Assembly (NCBI RefSeq): GCF_005887095.1
Contig: NZ_PNCI01000030.1
Location: forward strand, 1-64,000
DNA length: 64,000 bases
Source of the DNA: Pseudoalteromonas rubra
GTDB taxonomy: Bacteria > Pseudomonadota > Gammaproteobacteria > Enterobacterales > Alteromonadaceae
Direction: 5' to 3'
Part shown: piece after piece, positions 1 to 8,875 of the stretch
How positions within the stretch are numbered: the first letter of the stretch is position 1
How the letters are laid out: each line of letters starts with the position of its first letter
The notes under the pieces: generated by a model
What the model saw: the letters and a program-made list of their open reading frames with translations, nothing else
What the model was told of the DNA's origin: nothing
The model's database searches: none
Position numbers and translations under genes: made by a program

Positions 1-1
1 G

Positions 2-238
2 GTTGGACTTGACCAGTACACCCAGGAGTGGTTTAAAATCGAAGGCTCATGTGATGAGGTTGAAATCAGCCAGGGGGCTAAAGCATACAGGGGGATCGGT
101 CGCGCTTATATTACATCAAGTATTCCAGGCCTTGACGCTTCTTTTGTGGCAATAGGTATAAAACCAGAAGAGTACTATGCCTTAATGGAGTTTGAAGAGT
201 TGAAGCCGTTTTTTAATCACAGCCCATTAAAAGCGTAA
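2..238 (+). CDS. hypothetical protein, 3' end only (cut by window edge)
   Basis: An open frame runs in from the left edge and ends at a TAA at 236-238, giving the last 78 residues of a protein whose start lies outside the window. The visible part is soluble, with no membrane segment or signal sequence. I do not recognise a family. It is followed after about 30 bases by a small lipoprotein gene in the same direction, so the two may share a transcript. Codon use resembles the neighbouring genes, which is the main reason to treat it as real. Confidence 0.55.
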   Translation, partial: VGLDQYTQEWFKIEGSCDEVEISQGAKAYRGIGRAYITSSIPGLDASFVAIGIKPEEYYALMEFEELKPFFNHSPLKA

Positions 239-270
239 TAGTTGGAAAACGTTAAATGTGGAGGCGAAAA

Positions 271-597
271 ATGAAAAATGTATTTATATCGGGGTTTGCC
301 CTTTTACTTTTATTAGCATGCACAGACTCACCTAGTGTCGATGATTTGATAGATAACACAGAGCTGATGTCGGTTATTCAAAAGGCTGCACAAAGAGATG
401 TATCTAATGTAGGTATGATTCCGATTGCGTTAGATGTAGGTTCCCTAGCTATCAAAAAATTAATTAGCAATTCTGATGCTGATAAAATAAGAGAACTAAC
501 CAACTGCCCCAATTTATCTGGAGTCGAACTTACCTTTGCTCGAGATAGAGTCACACATGTGAAAATTATTGCTTCTAATTGTGTTGATGAAGGATAG
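271..597 (+). CDS. small predicted lipoprotein, unknown function
   Basis: Encodes about 108 residues beginning with a lipoprotein signal: a short basic n-region, a hydrophobic stretch and the lipobox LLLAC, so the mature protein should be lipidated on Cys near residue 14 and held in the envelope. An ATG also exists at 256, but the GTGGAGG purine run at 258-264 sits at normal spacing from the ATG at 271, so I chose 271. The mature part has two further Cys residues, in NCPNL and SNCVD, that could form a disulfide. The family is not recognised. It lies just upstream of an acetyltransferase gene. Confidence 0.6.
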   Translation: MKNVFISGFALLLLLACTDSPSVDDLIDNTELMSVIQKAAQRDVSNVGMIPIALDVGSLAIKKLISNSDADKIRELTNCPNLSGVELTFARDRVTHVKIIASNCVDEG

Positions 598-645
598 GTT
601 TATTTTACGCATCAAACTAAATTGGAATATAAGGGAGTGAAGATA

Positions 646-1074
646 ATGCAGGAACAGGCACTAGAAGTGGATTTGTTCTTTGATGAACTTCATGCGTACC
701 TTAAAGCGAGATTTCGTTACAAAAAGGCAATGGGTAAAGTGAACGCCTTGAATCACAAAACCATATCCATAGACAGAAGTCGCGTTTCAATGTACCTGAG
801 GTATAAGTCGGGTTATCACAATGAAAGCCAACTGGTTATTGCTCGGCTCGCATTTAAGGAGCAAAGACAGGGGCATGGCTCAGATCTACTCAGATTTTTG
901 TGCACAGTGTCAGGCAGGTACGGCATTCGCAGTATTGCCTTGGAGCAAACAAACATTAACTCCAGTGCTTTCGCAAGCAGGTTGGGCTTTAAAGAGGTCG
1001 TGGAAAAGTATTGGGTGATTTCGACCGAAGCGCTGGCAGCTGAGCTAAGCAAGCGCCCAGTGATGAGCGCTTGA
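646..1074 (+). CDS. GNAT-family N-acetyltransferase
   Basis: A protein of about 142 residues with the GNAT fold signature. A beta strand leads into the acetyl-CoA pyrophosphate-binding loop RQGHGSDLL (Q/RxxGxG/A type). A later segment, LEQTNINSSAFASRLGFKEV, contains the typical conserved motif B pattern (N.....A..LGF). The substrate cannot be predicted. The start was placed at the ATG at 646 because AAGGGAG at 631-637 is at ideal spacing; a TTG at 622 would extend it by eight residues without better support. It converges on the minus-strand repeat-protein gene 7 bases downstream. Confidence 0.75.
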   Translation: MQEQALEVDLFFDELHAYLKARFRYKKAMGKVNALNHKTISIDRSRVSMYLRYKSGYHNESQLVIARLAFKEQRQGHGSDLLRFLCTVSGRYGIRSIALEQTNINSSAFASRLGFKEVVEKYWVISTEALAAELSKRPVMSA

Positions 1075-1081
1075 TAAGTCA

Positions 1082-1405
1082 TTAAGCGAAGATGGGTTTT
1101 CCGCCTCTATCACCGTTACCCGTTGTTGCGAGTACCTGTGATGCCGGGTCAATGATAATAATGCCGCCTGTGTCAGTTAGGCGAGGGCCAGAGCCCTTGC
1201 TACCAGTCGATGCAACCATATTTGATGCAGGATCGCCGCCTTGGTTTCCACCGCCAGTTGTGGCTATTAAGTGTGTATCAGGTTTAATGATAACCCCACC
1301 CGTTGCGATAAGCACTGGAGGGCCGCCTTGATCGCCTCCGCCTGTTGTTGCAACTGCTGGGGTGATCATAACTGAAGCAGCAATAGCTAAAATCGTACGT
1401 TTCAT
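1082..1405 (-). CDS. small secreted protein with TTGGG/QGG repeats
   Basis: Encodes 107 residues: a clear Sec signal peptide (MKRTILAIAASVMITPAVA), then about 88 residues made of imperfect repeats. The blocks ATTGGGDQGG, ATTGGGNQGGDP and ATTGNGDRGG alternate with TGGVIIKPD and TGGIIIIDP, so the mature protein is low in complexity, rich in Gly and Thr, and free of Cys. AGGGAA lies about 11 bases before the start. I know of no named family. The pattern suggests a small extracellular repeat or adhesin-like protein, but this is inference. No modifying enzyme gene is next to it. Confidence 0.6.
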   Translation of the reverse strand: MKRTILAIAASVMITPAVATTGGGDQGGPPVLIATGGVIIKPDTHLIATTGGGNQGGDPASNMVASTGSKGSGPRLTDTGGIIIIDPASQVLATTGNGDRGGKPIFA

Positions 1406-1686
1406 TTATTTGCTTTTCCCTAAAATACGAATTATGAAATTTTACATATTGGTTACCATAACGCAAGTATAATAGCTGCTTGGCCTAGTGTAGGGCGGAT
1501 TTACTCACAGCAAAGTCACAAAAACGGTGGATAACATCACATAAATTCTTTAGGTGTCTGGTGATCTGATGCATTGGTTATCCAGACTTTAATATCAAGC
1601 TTCTTGTCTTCGAAGGTTTTTCAATTCTACGTTAGTATCGCTATTTAGTGCTTTTCTTAACAATCAATACAACGCCTGAGTCTTGT

Positions 1687-1872
1687 TTAGCGACTTACAG
1701 CCCGTAAGGTCAGGCTGGCCTCAACCAACAGCTTAGAGGAATGGCTAGATCGCCCTTTTCCGCCTGTTGTTCCACTGCACAATCGGATCCTCGTAAAACC
1801 ACAGCAGGATGTGCCTCTGGCGATAAGGGCTTTGTTGTAATCACGCCAGTTAATGATACGCTTTTCTTTCAA
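1687..1872 (-). pseudogene. N-terminal remnant of an IS5-type transposase
   Basis: The 61-residue translation begins with the pattern INWRDYNKALIARG and ends with LLVEASLTLRAV. These match the N-terminal part of IS5/DDE_Tnp_1 family transposases, which read like TNWxEYNxALxARGS followed by a GKRGR segment and then LxEASLTLRAVF. The middle (CCGFTRIRLCSG, then GGKGRSS) is distorted as if by small frameshifts, and the frame stops straight after LRAV. Only about a fifth of a normal transposase remains, with no catalytic DDE residues and no terminal inverted repeats that I could see. It is a decayed fragment. Confidence 0.6.
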
Positions 1873-1908
1873 AGTTCAGTCTTTTGCGATCTAATCAGAC
1901 AAGGCTAA

Positions 1909-1953
1909 ATGAGTTCAATGAGTTCAATGAGTTCAATGAGTTCAATGAGTTAG
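1909..1953 (+). repeat. 9-bp tandem repeat (ATGAGTTCA x4 plus partial)
   Basis: Four exact copies of ATGAGTTCA are followed by ATGAGT and then TAG. Read in frame this would be a short Met-Ser-Ser repeat peptide ending at the TAG, but no ribosome binding site was seen before it. Because the unit is a multiple of three, changes in copy number would not shift the frame. It lies about 100 bases upstream of the ABC1 kinase start, so copy number could change spacing in that leader. Confidence 0.85.
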
Positions 1954-2051
1954 GAAATAACGCCAGGCGATATACTCTTTAGTTGCACCATCTGAACAAA
2001 ATGTCGGGATCGTACGTAAAAAGAGTTACATCAAGACACAGGAGTGGAAAT

Positions 2052-3362
2052 TTGAATAACAAATCGCGGCGCGTTCCATCGGGCAGGCTAAGCAGGCTCG
2101 CACATTTTGGCGGTCTGGCGGGTAAAGTTGCTTCTAATGTGATGATTGCAGGTGCCAAGCAGGCATTAAGCGGTCAAAAAGCAAGCCGCTCTGAGTTATT
2201 GCTACAGCCTGGCAATATCCATGCGGTAGCCGAGAAGTTATCTCACCTGCGTGGTGCGGCTATGAAATTAGGCCAGTTATTGTCTATGGATGCCGGTGAG
2301 CTGTTACCTGCTGAGCTGTCTGTGTTACTTGAACGACTTCGCTCTGATGCGGCCCCGATGCCACACAAGCAATTGGTTGCGACCCTGGAAAAAGAGCTTG
2401 GCCCCGACTGGCTGGATAAGTTTAGCCATATTGAGTTAAATAGTTTTGCCCGTGCGTCAATTGGTCAGGTCCATAAGGCAACTTCTGAACAGGGTTTGCC
2501 GCTAGCGATTAAAGTACAATATCCGGGTGTCGCCGACAGTATCCACAGTGATGTAGACAATGTGGTTAGCCTGATCAAGCTCTCAGGTTTGTTGCCAAAA
2601 ACTCTGAACATAACGCCGCTGGTTGAAGAGGCAAAGCAGCAGCTGCTGGTGGAGACCGACTATCATCAGGAGGCAAAAGCGCTGAGTGCATTTGAGCAGG
2701 CGCTTGCGCATAATCCACATTTTAAGGTACCGAAGAGCTATCCTGCGCTGAGTTCAAAACACCTGTTAACGATGGAGTTTGTTCAGGGTGAGCCGCTTGA
2801 AGCTATGACGTCTTTACCGCAGGCAAAGCGCGACCAATTAGCTTATCGCTTGATAGCCTTGTTTTTCACCGAACTGTTTGAGTTAAGAATGGTCCAGACA
2901 GATCCTAACCTGGCCAATTACCAGTACAACCGTGACAAAGATCAGATTGTACTGCTCGACTTTGGTGCCACCAGGATCATTTCTCCTTCACTGTGCCTGG
3001 GTTACAAAAAGCTCCTTCAGGCCGGCGCTGCGCAGAACCGACAGAAACTAAAAGAGGCCGCTTGTGAGATAGGCTATTTTTCTGATGATATAGATCCACA
3101 CTACCAAAATGCCGTGTTGTCTTTGTTTGAGCTGGCTATTTCACCGCTCAGAGCAAGTGGACCCTTTGATTTTGCCTCCAGTGGCCTGGCAAAGCAGATC
3201 AGTGAACAGGGCAGAGCGTTGAGCACTCAGTCCCGGCAGTGGCATACCCCACCGGTAGATGCCATGTTTATTCATCGCAAGCTGGCTGGATTATATTTGA
3301 TAGCCTCGAGACTCAAGGCGAAAGTTGAGCTCAGCCCTTTGCTCAATGAAATTCAGGTTTAA
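2052..3362 (+). CDS. ABC1/AarF (UbiB-like) atypical kinase family protein
   Basis: A protein of about 436 residues of the ABC1 (ADCK/UbiB) atypical kinase family. Its members support ubiquinone biosynthesis or lipid handling and bind ATP. Seen here: the family-specific LRGAAMKLGQLLSMD (KxGQ motif), a VAIK-like LAIKVQYPGV, an ExD-type VETDYHQEA, the catalytic-loop equivalent QTDPNLANYQ and the DFG-like LLDFGATR. There is no C-terminal pair of membrane helices as in UbiB itself, so it belongs to the soluble ABC1 group. The start is a TTG at 2052, because AGGAG at 2040-2044 fits it; an ATG at 2001 has no ribosome site. UbiB proper is probably encoded elsewhere. Confidence 0.8.
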   Translation: MNNKSRRVPSGRLSRLAHFGGLAGKVASNVMIAGAKQALSGQKASRSELLLQPGNIHAVAEKLSHLRGAAMKLGQLLSMDAGELLPAELSVLLERLRSDAAPMPHKQLVATLEKELGPDWLDKFSHIELNSFARASIGQVHKATSEQGLPLAIKVQYPGVADSIHSDVDNVVSLIKLSGLLPKTLNITPLVEEAKQQLLVETDYHQEAKALSAFEQALAHNPHFKVPKSYPALSSKHLLTMEFVQGEPLEAMTSLPQAKRDQLAYRLIALFFTELFELRMVQTDPNLANYQYNRDKDQIVLLDFGATRIISPSLCLGYKKLLQAGAAQNRQKLKEAACEIGYFSDDIDPHYQNAVLSLFELAISPLRASGPFDFASSGLAKQISEQGRALSTQSRQWHTPPVDAMFIHRKLAGLYLIASRLKAKVELSPLLNEIQV

Positions 3363-3455
3363 CACCGCATCTTGCCGTTCAGTGAGCTGTCAGATTGTCG
3401 TCAAACCTATTTTGAGCTACCCTGTGTTCCCAAATTAATGCAAAAGGAAATGACG

Positions 3456-3791
3456 ATGAAAAAATACCTACTGGGATCGATTATAGCACTCGCTTCTACC
3501 ACGACTTTAGCAGTAACTGATATTGGATTGGGTACGCTGAAAGGGGTGAAAGTATACGACTTTTCTAACGACAAAACGATTCGTCTCTATTTCAATAATG
3601 ATGTGCAATATGAGCTGGCGGGTTGCAATAAAACGGCGACGATTACCTACAGCAAACATAGTACAGATAAGGTTGATCACTTTTTGAGTCTGGCATTGGC
3701 AGCCTATATGTCGGGCAAAAAAGTACGCCTGACATCAGCCACTAATGATTGTGAAGTAAGCCTGATATCTTTACAGGAAAACCGCTTTTAG
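3456..3791 (+). CDS. small secreted protein, paralogue of the next gene
   Basis: About 111 residues with a Sec signal peptide (MKKYLLGSIIALASTTTLA). The ATG at 3456 is chosen over 3450 because AAGGA at 3444-3448 is at proper spacing only from 3456. The mature part has two Cys residues, AGCNK and NDCEV, that may pair. Its second half (LALAAYMSGKKVRL, then a Cys near the end) matches the layout of the next gene (AALSAYHAGTKVLI, then KECK), so the two look like diverged tandem paralogues. No function is recognised. Confidence 0.6.
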   Translation: MKKYLLGSIIALASTTTLAVTDIGLGTLKGVKVYDFSNDKTIRLYFNNDVQYELAGCNKTATITYSKHSTDKVDHFLSLALAAYMSGKKVRLTSATNDCEVSLISLQENRF

Positions 3792-3932
3792 TGACTTAAT
3801 AAGGATACAGTCTAGGGGCGATAGTACATTTGGCTAAACCAAGCCGATAATATCTAATAAAGTTAGATTGTCATTTGGCAATGCTAAAATGGCCGCCCGT
3901 TACCTTTATTATACAGACAGATAGAGTTGTAA

Positions 3933-4283
3933 ATGATGAAAAAAAAGGTTTTCTTTGCCAGTGTTATGGCACTTTTTTCACTGGGTGCTCAGGCGGATGT
4001 TACAAGTGGTGGGTATTATAAAATTGATAAGCTATACACTTGGGCGGACTATACCGATAACGTCTTTTTAATCAGACTGGAATCGCAAATTGGCGCAGGG
4101 TTAGAAAATTGTCCATTCGGCTATTGGCTGGATAAAGCATCCAGTACCAATAGTAATGTCTATAGTGCTGCGCTTTCGGCTTATCACGCAGGTACTAAAG
4201 TACTAATTTACGGTGATGAAAACAATGACTGGACAGGGTTGTCTTCTAAAGAGTGTAAAATAAAGCTATTGATTGCCGAATAG
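3933..4283 (+). CDS. small secreted protein, paralogue of the previous gene
   Basis: 116 residues with a signal peptide ending near GAQA-DV. The mature domain contains aromatic residues, two Cys (ENCPF and KECK) and the AxxAYHAGTKV segment shared with the gene before it. Two ATG codons, 3933 and 3936, are in frame and neither has a strong ribosome site, so the exact start is uncertain by one residue. About 140 bases separate it from the upstream paralogue, so it may have its own promoter. Periplasmic or extracellular; function unknown. Confidence 0.55.
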   Translation: MMKKKVFFASVMALFSLGAQADVTSGGYYKIDKLYTWADYTDNVFLIRLESQIGAGLENCPFGYWLDKASSTNSNVYSAALSAYHAGTKVLIYGDENNDWTGLSSKECKIKLLIAE

Positions 4284-4394
4284 GTATAATGCGCTGCTGC
4301 GTGACTACACAACAAAGCGCGGTTGTTATTTCACGTTCCTTTCACACCTAAGAGCGCATGCTGGATCCACGATTATTGATTCAAGGATTCAGGC

Positions 4395-5057
4395 ATGGCT
4401 CTGTCACTCGAGGTCAGCGACCTAACCCACACCATACAGTTACATAACGGTACTCAACTACCCCTGATCAATGCTTTGTCACTGCGCGTTGAAGCTGCAG
4501 AGCATATTGCTATTGTTGGTGCTTCCGGATGCGGCAAATCAACTTTGTTGTCGTTGCTTGCGGGTCTGCAAGCAACGCAATCGGGCCACGTATGCTACCG
4601 CTTTGAAAATCAGACTTTTAAAGCCTCCGAGATACTGTCCCAGTGTGGCTTTGTGTTCCAGCAATTTCATTTATTGCCCGAGTTAAATGCCCTCGATAAT
4701 GTCGCATTACCGCTACAGCTCAGAGGCCATAAAGATGCCACCATGCAGGCCGCTCATTGGTTAACGCAGATGGGCCTGGCAAAGCGGCAGCGCCAGGGGG
4801 TGACTCAGTTAAGCGGGGGAGAGCAGCAAAGGGTCGCGATTGCCCGCGCTCTGTGTGTCCAGCCGCGAATACTATTTGCAGACGAGCCAACCGGTAATCT
4901 GGATGAGACAACCGCAGAACAGGTGATCACGCTCATGCTGGCAGGCGCCAGGCAAAGCGGCGCGTCATTGATTTTAGTGACCCATGATATGGCTCTGGCA
5001 AGGCGTATGGACAGAGCTTATCGTCTCAGCCACGGGAGGCTGACACCATGTCACTAG
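4395..5057 (+). CDS. ABC transporter ATP-binding protein (LolD/YbbA-like)
   Basis: 220-residue ATPase subunit of an exporter-type ABC system. Walker A GASGCGKS is at residues 42-49, followed by a Q-loop [11 protein letters not shown], the signature LSGGEQQR, Walker [13 protein letters not shown] and the switch His in VTHDMA. The order and spacing are those of the LolD/MacB/YbbA group, which powers FtsX-like permeases rather than importers. The next gene is such a permease and starts inside this gene's last codons (10-base overlap), so the two are translationally coupled. No solute-binding protein is nearby, which fits export or lipid/peptide extraction from the inner membrane. Confidence 0.9.
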   Translation: MALSLEVSDLTHTIQLHNGTQLPLINALSLRVEAAEHIAIVGASGCGKSTLLSLLAGLQATQSGHVCYRFENQTFKASEILSQCGFVFQQFHLLPELNALDNVALPLQLRGHKDATMQAAHWLTQMGLAKRQRQGVTQLSGGEQQRVAIARALCVQPRILFADEPTGNLDETTAEQVITLMLAGARQSGASLILVTHDMALARRMDRAYRLSHGRLTPCH

Positions 5058-7579
5058 CACAGACGATGACATCTGATCCCGTTGCTCGCCACCAGGCAAT
5101 GTCGCCAATACATGCGCTCAGGGTGTTCAACTCCTTGCTCTGGAGACAGATTCTGCAGGGTAAATACTGGCTAACGCTTGCTGCCCTGTGTGTGTTATTT
5201 GTTTATTTGCTACTGAGCAGCTTGCTGGGACAAGGCGTAGAGCGGTTTTTGGTGCAAAATCTGCAATCGACGCTCGGTGCAGACACGCAAGTGACTGTAA
5301 GGCGGCCTTGGCAACAGGCAGAGCTGGACTGGATAACAACACATGCGACTAAATCCAGCCTGCAGTCTCAGTATCGTGTAACGCTCAGCAATCACGCGCA
5401 GCATCAAAGCGCCATTCTAAAGGCCGTGGACAGCAGCTACCCGATTCAGGGAGACATTCACATCAGTGATAGTCATGGGCTCGATGCGCGGCTTATGCAG
5501 CAAGGCCCCGGGCTGGGGGAGATCTGGCTTGAGCCAAGGTTAGCTGCTGCGTTGGCGTTGGAGCTGGGAGATACACTAGAACTAAACGGAGCGCCATTGC
5601 GTGTCTCCGCGTTGCTGTTGCTTGAACCTGACAGGATCCTTGAAGGCCTTGGCAGTGATATGCGCGCCATGGTGTCTCAGTTGAGTCTGTCCGACGGTGA
5701 ACTGACGCCGCATCTAAACAGATCTCTGATGCTGCATGACACCGGACTGAGTGCCGCCATCAGACAATTTCAGTCTAGTGCACCTGGCGTTCAGGTGATC
5801 AGTAAATCCCTGAACAATTATCCACTTGCCAAAGTCTGGGAGCGAGTGCAGAACTTCCTCGGGTTACTCAGTTTGCTTATTGTGCTTTTGACTGTGCTGA
5901 TCCTGTGGTTGTGTAGTCAGGTACAGATCCAGCCACTCAAAAAAAGCGTCTCTGTACTGCTTGCCTGTGGTATGGAGCGTCGTATGTTGCCTGCTTTAGC
6001 AATCAGCGCAGGTGCAATTATTCTTATACTCAGTTTGATCCCCGCACTCTTACTCGCCTTGCTGGCAAGTTATGGTGTCAGTCATCTGGCGCAATACTAT
6101 GTGGATGGGTTTACGCTTTACTGGCACTGGCAAGATCTATTGGGTGCCGTTGCTTTGGCGACCGCTGTGTACTTTTTTATAGCATTGCCTATGTGGCTGG
6201 TGTTACTCAGAGGTGATATTCGATTGCTGATTGAGCAGTGCACCGAAAAGACGCATATGCGCTGGTTTGCGATTTTAAGCCCGGTAGGGCTGCTGGTTGC
6301 GCTGATCCTGATTTATACCGACAACTGGCTACTCAGTGGCATGCTGTTGGGTGGACTGGGTTTGTGTGTGGTATTGGTCTTGTTTGTCACCTGGCTGGTG
6401 CTGAAGTTCAGTGGCTATCTGATGCCAAAACGCTGGGTATTGGCGCATTTTAGTATGCTGCTTTTGCGTAAGCGGATGTTGGTCAAATTGGTACAAATCA
6501 CGGCGTTGGGCTTAAGTGTGACTTTACTGCTGCTGTGTATCAATATGGGTCGGGATGTGACTAATATGCTGGAGCTCTACCTTTATCAGAATCAGGGCAA
6601 TGTGTTTGTCAGTCGTGCCAATGAGGAACAAAAAACAGCGCTCGAAGCGTTTGTTGATCGGTATCAGGGCAGTATCAAAGAAATGCAGCCCTTTCAGCTG
6701 GCTCAGGTAACCCACTTTAACGACATTGCGCTGTCTGAACGGGGTGTGCAGCCCAGTGATACTCAGCGGCGTCTGGAACAGCCAGTTAACTTACACTGGC
6801 ATGCTGAGATGCCTGAAAACATCAGACTGACAGAGGGAAGCTGGGATACGAGCCCTTCACAGGCGGGTGTCTCTGTCGATCACGAGGTATTCATTGAATT
6901 AGCCCTGTCGCTTGGTGACACAGTCCATTTTGATGTCGCTGGTGAGCGGGTTTCAGCCACAATTAACTCTGTTCATCAATTTAAACCAGGAGGAAGCTCG
7001 GTGACCTTTTGGTTTGTGTTGCAACAAAGCAGGACACCTCTTTTGAATGGGCCTGTTTATCATATGGGTAGCATCGAGCTCAACGCAGCGGGTACTTCGG
7101 CGATTGGGGGGCTATGGCGTGAACATCCCCAACTCCGTCTTGTCACACTGGATGCGTTACTGGGTAAAATACGTAGTCAGGTCAGGGCACTGATTGCACT
7201 GGTCATGAGTTACAGCGTCTTTATTGCCTTGCTTAGTAATCTTCTGATGGTTGCGGCAATTCGGACTCATATGGAAAAAGATCAAACCCGTAACGGACTG
7301 TTATTGAGCTTTGGCTTATCACAAAACCAGGGCTTCAGGATCCTATTGATTGAGTGGCTAACGGTCACTTTGATCCCCACCTTGTGTGCTGTTGCAGCCA
7401 TATACAGCTTTGTTGATGCATTTTATCAGCAGAATCTGGCGATGTCCTATCAGGGCAGCGTATTGATGATGCTGGTGGAAGCGCTCTCCATCGCACTGGC
7501 CATTGCTGCCAGCGGTATCTTGCTAAGTCGCAAACAACTATGCCGCAGCCCTATTGGATTACTCAAAGAAGGACAATGA
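5048..7579 (+). CDS. FtsX-like ABC transporter permease (YbbP-type, large)
   Basis: 843-residue membrane protein with an N-terminal helix, a periplasmic domain of about 200 residues, two blocks of hydrophobic helices in the middle (roughly 265-470), a second periplasmic domain and a C-terminal FtsX block (roughly 710-835). This duplicated FtsX plan is that of YbbP-like permeases, in which one chain replaces two permease subunits. GGGAGG just before the ATG at 5048, within the ATPase gene, supports the start and coupling. The substrate is unknown. Its stop codon overlaps the start of the next gene (ATGA), so the three genes form one operon. Confidence 0.85.
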   Translation: MSLAQTMTSDPVARHQAMSPIHALRVFNSLLWRQILQGKYWLTLAALCVLFVYLLLSSLLGQGVERFLVQNLQSTLGADTQVTVRRPWQQAELDWITTHATKSSLQSQYRVTLSNHAQHQSAILKAVDSSYPIQGDIHISDSHGLDARLMQQGPGLGEIWLEPRLAAALALELGDTLELNGAPLRVSALLLLEPDRILEGLGSDMRAMVSQLSLSDGELTPHLNRSLMLHDTGLSAAIRQFQSSAPGVQVISKSLNNYPLAKVWERVQNFLGLLSLLIVLLTVLILWLCSQVQIQPLKKSVSVLLACGMERRMLPALAISAGAIILILSLIPALLLALLASYGVSHLAQYYVDGFTLYWHWQDLLGAVALATAVYFFIALPMWLVLLRGDIRLLIEQCTEKTHMRWFAILSPVGLLVALILIYTDNWLLSGMLLGGLGLCVVLVLFVTWLVLKFSGYLMPKRWVLAHFSMLLLRKRMLVKLVQITALGLSVTLLLLCINMGRDVTNMLELYLYQNQGNVFVSRANEEQKTALEAFVDRYQGSIKEMQPFQLAQVTHFNDIALSERGVQPSDTQRRLEQPVNLHWHAEMPENIRLTEGSWDTSPSQAGVSVDHEVFIELALSLGDTVHFDVAGERVSATINSVHQFKPGGSSVTFWFVLQQSRTPLLNGPVYHMGSIELNAAGTSAIGGLWREHPQLRLVTLDALLGKIRSQVRALIALVMSYSVFIALLSNLLMVAAIRTHMEKDQTRNGLLLSFGLSQNQGFRILLIEWLTVTLIPTLCAVAAIYSFVDAFYQQNLAMSYQGSVLMMLVEALSIALAIAASGILLSRKQLCRSPIGLLKEGQ

Positions 7580-8664
7580 AAATGAATTTACCACTTTGGT
7601 TTTACTGGTTATTGTTATTGCTTGCAGGGGTGCTGGGGTTTCCATGTCTGGCACAGGCACACATGTTGGGCAGTGCATTGCCGTTACAGTGGCAGCAGGG
7701 AGAGGCCCGGCATTTGTGGTTAGCTGGGGAAGCGGGTGAGGTTGAAACCTATCGATATGACAAAGTAGGGTATCAATTTGTGAAAACACTCGGGACATCC
7801 GATATTAGGGCCGTAGCGATGGACTTAGCGGTGTTGGCCGGTGAATCTGCGCCTGTTCCTGTGGTGCTGGCAGAAGATGGCATATATCGATATACAAAAA
7901 CCGGATTAACGCCGCTTGTAACAGCACCACACTTATATCAGCAAAGTCCTCACTGGTTGTTGAGTACACTGCGAGATATTCGTTTCAGTATGGATCTGGA
8001 TGAAAACGGCCTGAGTGATTTTATCCTGCCGCATTTCGGTCAGTTAACTCTGTTACTGCAACAACACAATGGCCGTTTTCATCACCAGCAGGTGAAGCTT
8101 GATCACACCTACGCGTTGAGTACACATCAATCTGAAAACTACGCGCTGACGATTTCGTTGCCAGGGCACTTTGCCCTCCTGGATATCAATCAGGATAAGC
8201 TGGCGGATCTGACGTTTGCCATCGACGAGCAAATATTTGCGCTCAGGCGCACCGAGACCGGATTTTCGGACAGCTTGCTGAGCTGGTCATTTGCTGCTGC
8301 AGATGAAGATAATTCGCGTCAGTTTGGTGCTCTGGTGGATGCCACTGGTGACGGGGTTATTGATGCACTCGTTAAAGAGTCGGGCGAAGGTGACTCCCAC
8401 CGGCTTTTGGTATTCCCCGGGTTTTTGAACCCGGCAACCCGTGTTTGGCAAGTCTCAGACACGCCCTCTGCAATTTTACAGCTGGACGATGAGCTACTGG
8501 ATTTTGGCTATGGAGACTTTAATGGTGACGGGCGTCCAGATCTTTACAGTGTCAGTGCATCAGTTGGACTTGGCAGTGTGTTGTCCCTGATGTCCAATAG
8601 AACGCTTGAGTTAGACTTTGCGCTTTATTTACAAGAGCATGACGGGCAGTTTAAACGACAATGA
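7576..8664 (+). CDS. secreted FG-GAP/VCBS repeat-like protein, exporter operon partner
   Basis: About 362 residues: a signal peptide (hydrophobic stretch ending near LAQA), then a beta-rich domain with at least four Asp-rich calcium-loop-like segments, DLDENGLSDF, DINQDKLADL, DATGDGVIDA and DFNGDGRPDL. These are the hallmark of FG-GAP/VCBS beta-propeller repeats. The start at 7576 overlaps the permease stop by four bases and has AAGAAGGA in front. Translational coupling to an exporter suggests it acts in the periplasm or at the surface with that system, either as accessory factor or as cargo sensor. That role is inference. Confidence 0.75.
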   Translation: MKMNLPLWFYWLLLLLAGVLGFPCLAQAHMLGSALPLQWQQGEARHLWLAGEAGEVETYRYDKVGYQFVKTLGTSDIRAVAMDLAVLAGESAPVPVVLAEDGIYRYTKTGLTPLVTAPHLYQQSPHWLLSTLRDIRFSMDLDENGLSDFILPHFGQLTLLLQQHNGRFHHQQVKLDHTYALSTHQSENYALTISLPGHFALLDINQDKLADLTFAIDEQIFALRRTETGFSDSLLSWSFAAADEDNSRQFGALVDATGDGVIDALVKESGEGDSHRLLVFPGFLNPATRVWQVSDTPSAILQLDDELLDFGYGDFNGDGRPDLYSVSASVGLGSVLSLMSNRTLELDFALYLQEHDGQFKRQ

Positions 8665-8824
8665 ACAGAGTGAGAAAGTTTATATGAAATACCAACTTTA
8701 AAGCGGTAAATACCACATTAAGGTACACTTGTTGACAGTTCGCTACAGAGTTGAACAACCTTAGCTAAGCATTCTACAGAATTGTGCACCTCGTTCATTT
8801 AGCCTTAAGTCTCCTCATTAGGAG

Positions 8825-8845
8825 CAGCTCAGACACTCTGAGCTG
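8825..8845. other. 9-bp hairpin upstream of the S41/beta-lactamase gene
   Basis: CAGCTCAGA and TCTGAGCTG form a perfect 9-bp stem around a 3-base loop, about 30 bases before the next start codon. No T-run follows, so it is not a clear terminator. It could lie in the mRNA leader of the downstream gene or be a protein-binding palindrome. Confidence 0.45.
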
Positions 8846-8875
8846 GATTGTAATTAAATGGAAAAGGACGAAGGT

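Larger units (their letters stand above)
1406..2051. other. intergenic region with a transposase remnant and a 9-bp tandem repeat
   Basis: No intact gene is seen across this stretch. It holds a degraded transposase start (1687-1872, minus) and a 9-bp tandem repeat (1909-1953), which suggests decayed mobile DNA between the repeat-protein gene and the ABC1 kinase gene. The part from 1406 to 1686 shows nothing I can assign beyond the likely promoter of the minus-strand repeat protein. Confidence 0.5.

Noticed and set aside
1092..1331. Plus-strand frame over the repeat-protein gene
   Set aside because: It is a shadow of the minus-strand gene, with no signal sequence or ribosome site.
8825..8845. 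Perfect 9-bp hairpin as a terminator
   Set aside because: No T-run follows and it is only 30 bases before a start codon, so it was kept as an unassigned structure rather than a terminator.
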